Below are positions 39,762 to 48,136 of a stretch of 64,000 nt of DNA, one piece after another. Positions within the stretch are counted from its first letter, which is position 1. Every line of letters begins with the position of its first letter. The translations under genes were made by a program, and so were the position numbers. This DNA comes from Paucibacter sp. DJ2R-2. Its GTDB lineage: Bacteria > Pseudomonadota > Gammaproteobacteria > Burkholderiales > Burkholderiaceae_C. A model generated the notes under the pieces. It had not been told where the DNA came from and searched no databases. It saw only the letters and a program-made list of their open reading frames with translations. Location of the stretch: contig NZ_JAJIRT010000014.1 in the NCBI RefSeq assembly GCF_025717675.1, forward strand, positions 1-64,000. The letters run 5' to 3'.

Positions 39762-39775
39762 TTGACCTGGGTCAA
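39762..39775. promoter_or_regulatory. FNR/ANR-type box upstream of the DksA-like gene
   Basis: TTGACCTGGGTCAA is a perfect inverted repeat matching the FNR-family core TTGA(T/C)-N4-(A/G)TCAA. The centre is 52 bp before the DksA-like start on the minus strand. A CAAGAT about 31 bp downstream fits the -10 of a class II activated promoter, though the start would then fall near the ribosome site. The divergent PKD-Ycf48 gene is 162 bp away. Confidence 0.6.
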
Positions 39776-39930
39776 CAGCTGCGTGGGTGCGAAGCTGGGT
39801 TCGTGGGCGCCCACGACACCCTCCTATGGGGGAGGCGGAGCGTTCCCACTGGCAACTATCATCGCGCCTGAAAAAAACAGGCTGGCGCAAGAGGCGACCC
39901 GCCATTTCACAGCTCGAGAGAGGGATCCCC

Positions 39931-42291
39931 ATGACATATCGATTCGCTGCGCGCGTAGCGCGCTTGACCCTGGCCCCAGGCTTGGCCTTGTTGCTGGCCG
40001 CCTGCGGTGGCGGAGGGTCGGATGCGCCGACACCCGTTCCCGTGCCGCCCACGCCTGTGCCTGAGAACCTCAGCATCACGGCGCCGGCCAGTGGCGATAT
40101 CGCGGAGCCCACCGTTTTCGGCAACAGCGCTGCGAGCCTGGGCAAGCTGCAGTACAGCTGGGACTTCGGTGACGGCAGCGCGGCCAGCACGGAAGCGGCG
40201 CCCAAGCATGTGTTCGCCAAGCCCGGCGACTACGAGGTGAAGCTGCGCGTCAGCAATGAGGCGGGTCAGGCCAAGGAGGTCAGGACCACCATCACCGTCA
40301 ACAACCAGGCCGCCGTGAGGGGACTCGAATGCAGTGGCGCCTCAGAAACCGGCTGGTGCTGGCAGGCGCCGCGCCCAACCGGCCACGCGCTGAGTTCCAT
40401 CACCTTCGCCACCGCCACCACGGGTTGGCGCGTCGGTGCGGTCGGTGAGATCTTCAAGACCGTGGATGGCGGCAAGACCTGGGCGCGCCAACGCAGCGGT
40501 GTCACCGTGGATTTGCTCGAAGTCGTGTTTTGGGATGACAAGATCGGCTGGATCCGCGGCAGCAACAGCACCTTGCTCAGCACGCGCGATGGCGGCACGA
40601 CCTGGACGGCCCTGGCGGCGCCGTGGCAGGACGACTACTCTGGCTCCAAACTCCGTTTGAATGGAGCGCGTGGCATCGAATACAGCGACTTTGCCGTCTA
40701 TCGCAGCGATGACGGCGGGCTCACTTGGCAGTCTCGAAGCGGCAGCGGCCGGGACCTGACTCCGGCGGGCGGAGGTGCTTACCTGGCACTGACGTATGAA
40801 AAGCTGATCCGCTATAGCAGCCTCACGGCAGAGCCTGCAGACGTTCTGCAACTCAAGGACAGCGACGGCACACTGTTTCCCGGCTACTCCAGCACCATCA
40901 GTGCTGTAGGTGAAAAGTCCGTGATTGCGCGTGCGCGCAACAACGGCGCTTGGGATCCGGTGAAGCAACAGTACAGCTATCGCCAGGCTTTGTGGCGCAG
41001 CGACGACATGGGCCTGACCTGGAGCCGACTGGCTGCCGCCGGTCTGGGCGCCGAAAGCGAAGATCTGCAGATTCGCAGCTTGGACCTTGAAGCCAAGGTG
41101 CTGCTCGCCCACAACTACAACAAGCTCTTTCGCTCCGAAGATGGAGGCGTGAATTGGGCTCGGGTGTCTCTCGGCGATGTCTACGGCTTCAGCAACCTGA
41201 CGGTTCAAGGCAGTCGCGTCTTCGCGCTCTGGAGCAACAAGCCGCGCTACAGCGACGATCTTGGCAAGACCTGGAGCGAGCTGGCTTTGCCTCAGTTTGC
41301 CAGTGGCAGCAATGGCTACTACTCCATGACCTTGAGTGGAGTTGGCGCGGGTTTGCTGATGGTTGACTCTCAGTACGGCAGCTTTGCCAGTCTGGACAAA
41401 GGCCTGACCTGGGTGCGCGTGAGTGAAGGGAGCAACAGCGCCCAGGGCGCGCCGCACGCGGTGGCTTTCCGGGACGCCAAGAACGGCGTGATGGTCAACA
41501 GCAAGGGTGAGTTGCTGCAAAGTGCCGATGGTGGCAAGAGCTGGACGGTCAAGCGCGCGGATCTTGGAACGCAGAACAGCTACAACTTCAGTTCTGTTTT
41601 GCAGTTCTCAAGCGCCAAGATCGGCTATCTCTTGCATCAAGACCGACGCCTTTACAAGACCGTCGATGGAGGAGAAACCTGGACCTCTGGCTTGAATAGC
41701 AATCAGTGGGCTCGCATGGGTTTCACCGATGAAAACAATGGCTGGGCGCGCATCGACAATGGCTACAGCAAGCTTTGGCTGACGCGTGACGGTGCCGGTC
41801 GCTGGGGCGAAGTCACGACGCCATTTCAGTACTTTGGAGATGTGCGCGTGGATGCAGGCGCAGGCCTGACCGTAGTTGGTTATGCCGGCAGCATTGCCCA
41901 GTCCAGCGATGACGGCAAGACCTGGGCCTCGCGCTACACCGGCGTGCGCGAGCAGCTGAATCGGGTCTATTCGCGGGATGGCAAGACCTACTGGGTGCTG
42001 GGCACAAATGGCGTCCTGCTGCGTTCCGATGACGGCGGCATCAGCTGGACCAAGGTGCCAGTACCTGGTTTCTCCACACTGCTGGATATCCAGTTCTCCG
42101 ACGCCAAAAACGGCTGGATCGTCGGCGAGCAAGGCACTATCCTGGCCACCCGCGACAGCGGCAAGACCTGGGCGCCGCAAGCCTCGGGCACGCGCAAGGC
42201 TCTGCGCACGGTGCAGCTGATCGACAGCCGCACCGGCTGGATCGTCGGTGACGAGGGCACGCTCTTGGCCACGGGCACCGGCGGACACTGA
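39931..42291 (+). CDS. PKD / Ycf48-type beta-propeller lipoprotein
   Basis: 786 aa from an ATG behind AGAGAGGG. Lipobox LLAAC with GGGGS and a Pro-rich linker, so surface or periplasmic. Residues about 50-125 form a PKD domain ([12 protein letters not shown]). The rest is a chain of BNR/Asp-box repeats of the photosystem II Ycf48 type, about 13 copies ([41 protein letters not shown] and others). A WIVG(D/E)-type repeat end occurs twice near the C-terminus. It may bind glycans or proteins; no catalytic residues are seen. Confidence 0.85.
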   Translation: MTYRFAARVARLTLAPGLALLLAACGGGGSDAPTPVPVPPTPVPENLSITAPASGDIAEPTVFGNSAASLGKLQYSWDFGDGSAASTEAAPKHVFAKPGDYEVKLRVSNEAGQAKEVRTTITVNNQAAVRGLECSGASETGWCWQAPRPTGHALSSITFATATTGWRVGAVGEIFKTVDGGKTWARQRSGVTVDLLEVVFWDDKIGWIRGSNSTLLSTRDGGTTWTALAAPWQDDYSGSKLRLNGARGIEYSDFAVYRSDDGGLTWQSRSGSGRDLTPAGGGAYLALTYEKLIRYSSLTAEPADVLQLKDSDGTLFPGYSSTISAVGEKSVIARARNNGAWDPVKQQYSYRQALWRSDDMGLTWSRLAAAGLGAESEDLQIRSLDLEAKVLLAHNYNKLFRSEDGGVNWARVSLGDVYGFSNLTVQGSRVFALWSNKPRYSDDLGKTWSELALPQFASGSNGYYSMTLSGVGAGLLMVDSQYGSFASLDKGLTWVRVSEGSNSAQGAPHAVAFRDAKNGVMVNSKGELLQSADGGKSWTVKRADLGTQNSYNFSSVLQFSSAKIGYLLHQDRRLYKTVDGGETWTSGLNSNQWARMGFTDENNGWARIDNGYSKLWLTRDGAGRWGEVTTPFQYFGDVRVDAGAGLTVVGYAGSIAQSSDDGKTWASRYTGVREQLNRVYSRDGKTYWVLGTNGVLLRSDDGGISWTKVPVPGFSTLLDIQFSDAKNGWIVGEQGTILATRDSGKTWAPQASGTRKALRTVQLIDSRTGWIVGDEGTLLATGTGGH

Positions 42292-42313
42292 TCCCCTCTT
42301 CTTGCCAAGTTTG

Positions 42314-42349
42314 AAGGCCGGGCCGCTGCCAAGCGCCCCGGCCTTTTTT
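42314..42349 (+). terminator. Rho-independent terminator after the PKD-Ycf48 gene
   Basis: A perfect 9-bp stem AAGGCCGGG / CCCGGCCTT (42314-42322 and 42337-42345) is followed by a run of six T (42344-42349). It lies 22 bp beyond the stop of the lipoprotein gene. Confidence 0.9.
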
Positions 42350-42424
42350 GCGCCGGCGAGGCGCATGGGAAAATCGTCAGCTCTCCCACCGTTTGGCACG
42401 GGTCCGTCCGGCCCTCAATCTCCC

Positions 42425-43486
42425 ATGTCTTCCACTTTTCCTGCATCTACCCCCGCTTACACCGTCAGCGATTTCGATTTCGAACTGCCGCCCGAGCTGA
42501 TCGCCCAGCATCCTGCGGCCGAGCGCAGCGGCTCGCGCCTGCTCGATGGCCGCAGCGAGGCGCCGGTGGACCGCGTGTTCCGCGAGCTGCCCGATCTGCT
42601 GAACCCCGGTGACCTGCTGGTTTTCAACAACACCAAGGTGATCAAGGCGCGCATGTACGGCGCCAAGGCGACCGGCGGCTCGGTCGAGGCGCTGATCGAG
42701 CGGGTGTTGCCCGGCACGCTGGAGGTCTGGGCCCATGTGCGGGCCAGCAAATCGCCCAAGCCCGGCACGCTGATCCGCTTCAACGAGGCCTTTGATGCCG
42801 AGGTGCTGGGCCGCTGTGGGCCCGATGGCGGCATGTTCCATCTGCGCTTCCCCAGCGACCCCTTTGCCCTTCTGGAACAGCATGGCCATGTGCCGCTGCC
42901 GCCTTACATCGAGCATGCCGACGAAGCCGATGATGTGCGCCGCTACCAGACTGTGTTTGCCCGCGAACCCGGTGCCGTGGCTGCGCCGACCGCGGCCTTG
43001 CATTTCGATGAAGGCGTGCTGGCCCGCCTGGCCGAGCGCGGCGTGGCCACGGCTCATGTCACCTTGCATGTTGGCGCCGGCACCTTCCAGCCGGTGCGCG
43101 TCGAGCAGCTGAGCGAGCACAAGATGCACAGCGAGTGGTTCGAGGTGCCGGCCGAAACGGTGGCCGCGGTGGCCGCCTGCCGGGCGCGCGGCGGCCGGGT
43201 GGTGGCCGTGGGCACGACCACGCTGCGCGCGCTGGAATCGGCCGCCCAGGGCGGCGAGTTGGTGGCCGGCGCGCGCGAGACCGAAATCTTCATCACGCCT
43301 GGCTTCACCTTCCGCGTGGTTGACAGCCTGATCACCAACTTCCACCTGCCCAAGAGCACCCTGATGATGCTGGTCAGCGCCCTGGCCGGCCATGCGCGGG
43401 TGATGGCGCTCTACCGCCACGCGATTGCGCAGCGTTACCGCTTCTTCAGCTACGGTGACGCCATGCTGCTGCAGCGGCGCGAATAA
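42425..43486 (+). CDS. queA: S-adenosylmethionine:tRNA ribosyltransferase-isomerase
   Basis: 353 aa. Transfers the ribosyl part of SAM to 7-aminomethyl-7-deazaguanine in tRNA, the penultimate step of queuosine synthesis. Family blocks: [88 protein letters not shown] and [18 protein letters not shown]. No tgt is adjacent, so the rest of the pathway is elsewhere. Confidence 0.97.
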   Translation: MSSTFPASTPAYTVSDFDFELPPELIAQHPAAERSGSRLLDGRSEAPVDRVFRELPDLLNPGDLLVFNNTKVIKARMYGAKATGGSVEALIERVLPGTLEVWAHVRASKSPKPGTLIRFNEAFDAEVLGRCGPDGGMFHLRFPSDPFALLEQHGHVPLPPYIEHADEADDVRRYQTVFAREPGAVAAPTAALHFDEGVLARLAERGVATAHVTLHVGAGTFQPVRVEQLSEHKMHSEWFEVPAETVAAVAACRARGGRVVAVGTTTLRALESAAQGGELVAGARETEIFITPGFTFRVVDSLITNFHLPKSTLMMLVSALAGHARVMALYRHAIAQRYRFFSYGDAMLLQRRE

Positions 43487-43562
43487 AGCCCGGCTCCGCG
43501 GCGTGCGCTCGCGTCTAAGATCGAAAGACAGCAAGCTGCGTTTCGCAGGGAGGACTCTGCCG

Positions 43563-44345
43563 ATGCCGGATTCCAATTCATCGCACGGCGTTTCATGCTC
43601 GGTGCCTGGGCGCCGTGCAGCCTTGCTTGCGCTGGCGGCTTGGCTCGCTGTCAGCCTGCCGCAGCGTTTGAGTGGCCAGCCAACGCCGATGCCCTTGCGC
43701 GTGGTCGGCAGCGCCGATCCACCGTACCGGGTGTTCGGCCCTGGTGGACCGAGCGGGCTCTATTTCGAGCTGATGGCCGAGGCGGCGCGCCGCCTCGGCT
43801 GCTTGCTGAGCTTCACCGAGGTGCCTTCGGCGCGCGCTTTCAAGATGATGGAGTCCGGCGCGGCCGATGTGATGCTGGGCCCGCTGATGACCGCCGAGCG
43901 GCAGCGCTTTCTGAGCTACAGCCAGGTGCGACTGCCGGCCGAAGACAAAGTGTTCTATACCAAGCCCGATGCGCCGGCCTTGCGCAGCCTGGCCGATCTG
44001 GATGGTCGGCTGATCGCCGTGCACCGCGGCAAGCGCTATGGCGCGGCCTTTGATGGGCTGACGCAGCTGCGCTTGCAAGAGGTCAACGACTATGGCGTGG
44101 CCCTGGAGTTGGTGGCGCGGGGCCGTGTGGACCTGGCCGTGCTGCCCGAGCGGCAGGGTGATCTGCTCTTGCGCGAGCGGCAGTTGAAGCTGCAAAAGCA
44201 GGCGCTGCGCCTGGAGGGGGAGACGGCCTATCTGGTGCTCTCGCTGCGCTCGCCCTGGTTGAAGCGTCAGGCCGAACTGGAGCATGCATTCCAGACCATG
44301 ATGGCCGATGGTAGCTGGCAGCGCATCGTCGCGGCCTATCCCTGA
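43563..44345 (+). CDS. Orphan periplasmic binding protein (SBP_bac_3 type)
   Basis: 260 aa. Signal peptide after an unusually polar start (MPDSNSSHGVSCSVPGRRAA then a Leu/Ala-rich helix). The mature part has the amino-acid-binding pattern: ADPPYRVFGPGGPSGLYFEL, GAADVMLGPLMTAERQ, SLADLDGRLIAVHRGKRYG, and ends in an ADGSWQRIVAAYP helix. No transporter genes are adjacent. It belongs to the same class as the proteins at 37910-38722 and 50559-51356. Confidence 0.82.
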   Translation: MPDSNSSHGVSCSVPGRRAALLALAAWLAVSLPQRLSGQPTPMPLRVVGSADPPYRVFGPGGPSGLYFELMAEAARRLGCLLSFTEVPSARAFKMMESGAADVMLGPLMTAERQRFLSYSQVRLPAEDKVFYTKPDAPALRSLADLDGRLIAVHRGKRYGAAFDGLTQLRLQEVNDYGVALELVARGRVDLAVLPERQGDLLLRERQLKLQKQALRLEGETAYLVLSLRSPWLKRQAELEHAFQTMMADGSWQRIVAAYP

Positions 44346-44432
44346 GAGCGGCCGTATCTTGCCAATGCCACAGGTTTTCTGGTCAAGCCGGCCGATAATG
44401 CTCGCAAACTTTCAGCCCGGAGCACCCGCACC

Positions 44433-45626
44433 ATGTTCAAGCACGTTGACGCCTACGCCGGCGACCCGATCCTGAGCCTCAACGAGGCTTTCCAGAAGGA
44501 CAGCCGCCCCGGCAAGATCAATCTGTCCATCGGCATCTACTTCGACGACGAAGGCCGCATCCCCATGCTGGATTCGGTCCGCAAGGCTGAGCTTGCCGTG
44601 GTGGCCGACGCTGGCGCCCGCCCCTATCTGCCCATGGAAGGTGCGGCCAATTTCCGTAGCGCCGTGCAAGGCCTGCTCTTCGGTGAAAACCACCCGGCGC
44701 GCGCCGAAGGCCGCATCGTCACCATCCAGAGCGTGGGCTCCAGCGGTGGCCTCAAGGTCGGTGCCGATTTCATCAAGCGCTACTTCCCGGCCAGCGCCAT
44801 CTATGTATCCGACCCGACCTGGGACAACCACCGTGCGGTGTTCGAAGGCTCCGGCATCGAGGTCAAGACCTACCCCTACTACGACGCGGCCACCGGCGGC
44901 GTGCGCTTTGCGGACATGCTGGAAGCCATCCGCGCCCTGCCGGCCAAGAGCGTGGTGCTGCTGCACGCCTGCTGCCACAACCCGACCGGCGTGGACCTCA
45001 GCCCCATGCAGTGGGATGAGTTGATCCCGGTGCTGAAAGAGCGCGAGCTGCTGCCCTTCCTGGACCTGGCCTACCAGGGCTATGGCGACGGCATCGATGA
45101 GGACGCCTTTGCCATCCGCGCCATGCTGGATGCTGGCCTGTCCTTCTTCGTGGCCAATAGCTTCTCCAAGAGCATGAGCTTGTACGGCGAGCGCTGCGGC
45201 GCGCTCAGCGTGGTCTGCCCCGATGCGGCCCAAGCCGCCCTGGTGCTGGGCCAGCTGAAGTTCATGATCCGCCGCAACTATTCCAACCCGCCGCTGCACG
45301 GTGGCCAGATCGTCGCCCGCGTGCTCAGCGACCCGCAGCTGCGCAGCCTCTGGGAAGGCGAAGTGACCGAGATGCGTGAGCGCATCCACGCCATGCGCAA
45401 CGCCCTGTACGAGGTGCTGGCGGCCAAGCTGCCGGGCCGCAACTTCGACTACTTCCTGACCCAGCGCGGCATGTTCAGCTACACCGGCCTGACCGCCGCC
45501 CAGGTGGATCGCCTGAAGGACGAGTTCGCCGTCTATCTGGTGCGCTCGGGCCGCATGTGCGTGGCCGGCCTGAACAACAAGAACGTCGAGGCCACGGCCA
45601 GCGCCATGGCCGCTGTGCTGGCTTGA
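44433..45626 (+). CDS. tyrB: Aromatic-amino-acid / aspartate aminotransferase
   Basis: 397 aa. PLP-dependent class I aminotransferase. The lysine that binds PLP is in NSFSKSMSLYGERCGAL; other blocks are INLSIGIYFDDEGRIP, LLHACCHNPTGVDLSP and NYSNPPLHGGQIVARVL. Moves the amino group between aromatic amino acids or aspartate and 2-oxoglutarate. Substrate preference between TyrB and AspC types cannot be settled here. Its stop overlaps the start of the next gene (TTGA). Confidence 0.92.
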   Translation: MFKHVDAYAGDPILSLNEAFQKDSRPGKINLSIGIYFDDEGRIPMLDSVRKAELAVVADAGARPYLPMEGAANFRSAVQGLLFGENHPARAEGRIVTIQSVGSSGGLKVGADFIKRYFPASAIYVSDPTWDNHRAVFEGSGIEVKTYPYYDAATGGVRFADMLEAIRALPAKSVVLLHACCHNPTGVDLSPMQWDELIPVLKERELLPFLDLAYQGYGDGIDEDAFAIRAMLDAGLSFFVANSFSKSMSLYGERCGALSVVCPDAAQAALVLGQLKFMIRRNYSNPPLHGGQIVARVLSDPQLRSLWEGEVTEMRERIHAMRNALYEVLAAKLPGRNFDYFLTQRGMFSYTGLTAAQVDRLKDEFAVYLVRSGRMCVAGLNNKNVEATASAMAAVLA

Positions 45627-46597
45627 AGCGCAAGGGCCCGGTCCTCTTTGTCGCTGCCCTGCTGGGCGCTGTGCTGCTGATGGGGCCGCGCAACGCCGAC
45701 CAAGCCTGGTTGCCGCCGGACACGGTGGCGCCGCTGCCTTCGCAGCTGGACCAGTTCGACGCCCACCTGGCCGCCGCCGAGGCGCGCCTGGGTGATGTCA
45801 CGCCCGGTGCCGAGAAGCACATCGTCTGGGGCCCGGCCGGCCGCAAGCGCGCGCCCTGGGTGGTGGTCTATCTGCATGGCTTCAGCGCCACGCGGCAGGA
45901 GCTGGCCCCGGTGCCCGATCTGATTGCCAAGGAGCTGGGCGGCCACGTCTATTACGCCCGCCTGGCCGGCCATGGTCGGCCCGGCGCCGCCATGGGCACG
46001 ATGACCGTCAGCGAGTGGAAGGCCGACGCGCTGGAAGCCCTGGCCATCGGCCATCAGTTGGGTGAGCGCGTGCTGGTCATGGGCACTTCGACGGGTGCTA
46101 CCTTGTCCGGCTGGCTGGCCCTGCGCCCCGAGGCGCAGGACGTGGCCGGCTGGGTCATGGTCTCTCCGAACTTCGGCCCCAAGAATGTCTGGGCTTCGGT
46201 GATCAACTGGCCCTGGGGCCGTGTGCTGGCGCGTTGGTTCCAGGGCGAAACCAGCCGCTGGACGCCCAACAGCCCGGCCAAGGCCCGCTACTGGACGCAT
46301 GAGTACCCGACCTCGGCCCTGTTCCCCATGATGGCCCTGGTGGCGCGTGTGCGTGACAGCGCACTTGAGAAGGTCAAGGCGCCTTTGTTGATGATGTTGT
46401 CGCCGCGCGACCAGGTCATCAATGTGCAGGCGGCACGCGAGGCCTTCGAGCGTTTCAGCCACCCGGACAAGCGTCTGGTCGAGGTGGATTACAGCCAGAG
46501 TCCCAGCCAGCATGTGCTGGCCGGCGACATCGAGTCGCCCCAGTCCAATGCGCCCATGGTGGCCCAGGTGCTGGAGTTTGTGCGCTCGCTGAAGTGA
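45623..46597 (+). CDS. Membrane-anchored alpha/beta hydrolase
   Basis: 324 aa from a TTG overlapping the tyrB stop (TTGA). A GTG at 45557 is possible but lies inside tyrB. An N-terminal helix (KGPVLFVAALLGAVLLMG) is a signal anchor. The fold has VVVYLHGFSATRQE as the oxyanion strand, the nucleophile elbow GTSTGATLSG (Ser), LSPRDQVIN (Asp) and SPSQHVL (His). Hydrolyses an unknown ester or lipid. Its stop in turn overlaps dacB (GTGA). Confidence 0.86.
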   Translation: MKRKGPVLFVAALLGAVLLMGPRNADQAWLPPDTVAPLPSQLDQFDAHLAAAEARLGDVTPGAEKHIVWGPAGRKRAPWVVVYLHGFSATRQELAPVPDLIAKELGGHVYYARLAGHGRPGAAMGTMTVSEWKADALEALAIGHQLGERVLVMGTSTGATLSGWLALRPEAQDVAGWVMVSPNFGPKNVWASVINWPWGRVLARWFQGETSRWTPNSPAKARYWTHEYPTSALFPMMALVARVRDSALEKVKAPLLMMLSPRDQVINVQAAREAFERFSHPDKRLVEVDYSQSPSQHVLAGDIESPQSNAPMVAQVLEFVRSLK

Positions 46598-48075
46598 GCG
46601 GCAGCGCCCAGCTCCGCCACGCGCCCGGCTGGCTGCTGAGCGTGCTGCTGGCGCTGGCGGCCGCGTCGGCCCAGGCCGCTGAGCTGCCTGCCTCGGTGCA
46701 GGCGGCGCTGGAGCTGGCCGGTCTGCCGGCCACGGCCTTGGGCGTGGTGGCCTTTCCTCTCGACGAGGCGGCGCGGCACGGCGGCCCGATGCACCGACCG
46801 CAGGCTTTGCGTTGGCAGGCCGATCGGGCGATGGCGCCGAGCTCGTCCATCAAGGTGCTGAGCGCCGTGGTCGCGCTCGATCGATTGGGCGCCGCCTCGC
46901 GCGGCCGCACCGAGCTGCTGAGCGAAGGCCCGCCCGATGCCGAGGGCCGCCTGGCCGGCCCGCTCTATCTGCGCGGTGGCGCCGACGCTCAACTCGATTG
47001 GGGCGCACTCTGGCTGATGCTGCGTCAGGCGCGCGAGCAGGGCGTGCGCGAGGTGCCGGCCGGCCTGGTGCTGGACCGCAGCCTGTTCCGCCCCGCGCGG
47101 CCCGACCCGGCCCTGCTGCCCTTCGACGAATACCCCGAGTCGGCCTACAACGTGGTGCCCGACGCCCTGATGCTCAACGGCAATCTGCTCGGCCTGAGCC
47201 TGGCCTCCGATGGGCAGACGGTGCGCGGCCGCTTGAGCCCCGCCTGGCGCGGCCTGCAGCTGGACCTCAGTGCCCTGGCTTGGAGCGAGCGCCCCTGCGC
47301 CGAATGGGAACTCGATTTCGGCCGGCCGCAGCTGCTGCCCGCGCCAGAGGGCCATGGCTGGTTGCTGCGCCTGCAGGGCAGCTTTCCGCGCCAGTGCCAG
47401 CAGCGTCAGGACATGAATCTCGTCGACCGTCAGGCTTTTGTGCCCTTGGTCGTGCGCTCGCTCTGGGAAGAGCTGGGCGGCAGCCTGGGCCCGGCCGTGC
47501 AGGAGGCCGCCACACCCGCAGGCGCTCAGGTCCTGGCCCAGCACCAGGACCGGCCGCTGGGCGAGCTGCTGCGCGGCGCCTTGAAAAGCTCGGACAACCC
47601 GCTGACCCGCCTGGTCTATCTGCGCCTGGGCGCCGCCGTCGCGCGGCCCGGCGAGGAGACCCTGGCCGCGGCCGAGCGCGCGGTGCGTGACTGGCTGGCC
47701 GGGCAAGGCTTGGACGCTCAGGGCCTGGTGCTGGAGAACGGCTCCGGCCTGTCGCGGCGCGAGCGCATCCGGCCCGAGCTGCTGGCCGCCGTGCTGGCGC
47801 GCGCGGCCCGCCTGCCGCTGGCGCCCGAGCTGCAGAGCGGCCTGCCCCTGGCCGGCGTGGACGGCACGCTGCGCCGCCGCCTCAAAGGCAGCCCGGCCGA
47901 GGGCCGCGCACGCCTCAAGACCGGCAGTCTCAATGAGGCCGTGGCCTTGGCCGGTTATGTGCCGGACCGGCGCGGCCGCACCTGGGTGCTGGTGGCTTTT
48001 GTGAACGATGAGCAAGCCGGGAGGCGCGGCCGACCGGTGCTCGATGCGCTGGCGGACTGGGTGGCGCGCCAGTAG
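46594..48075 (+). CDS. dacB: D-alanyl-D-alanine carboxypeptidase/endopeptidase (PBP4 type)
   Basis: 493 aa from a GTG overlapping the hydrolase stop (GTGA). Signal peptide ending SAQA. All three serine penicillin-binding motifs are present: SSIK (nucleophile Ser about 84, Lys 87), SDN in KSSDNPLTR, and KTG in RLKTGSLNEA. The long insertion between the first and second motifs is characteristic of the PBP4 class. Trims and cuts peptidoglycan crosslinks in the periplasm. Third gene of tyrB / hydrolase / dacB. Confidence 0.93.
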   Translation: MSGSAQLRHAPGWLLSVLLALAAASAQAAELPASVQAALELAGLPATALGVVAFPLDEAARHGGPMHRPQALRWQADRAMAPSSSIKVLSAVVALDRLGAASRGRTELLSEGPPDAEGRLAGPLYLRGGADAQLDWGALWLMLRQAREQGVREVPAGLVLDRSLFRPARPDPALLPFDEYPESAYNVVPDALMLNGNLLGLSLASDGQTVRGRLSPAWRGLQLDLSALAWSERPCAEWELDFGRPQLLPAPEGHGWLLRLQGSFPRQCQQRQDMNLVDRQAFVPLVVRSLWEELGGSLGPAVQEAATPAGAQVLAQHQDRPLGELLRGALKSSDNPLTRLVYLRLGAAVARPGEETLAAAERAVRDWLAGQGLDAQGLVLENGSGLSRRERIRPELLAAVLARAARLPLAPELQSGLPLAGVDGTLRRRLKGSPAEGRARLKTGSLNEAVALAGYVPDRRGRTWVLVAFVNDEQAGRRGRPVLDALADWVARQ

Positions 48076-48136
48076 CAGGGCCTTGCCTACCGTCAGGCAA
48101 TTGCACGTATTCTTGGGCCTTGCCAACGAGGGCTCG

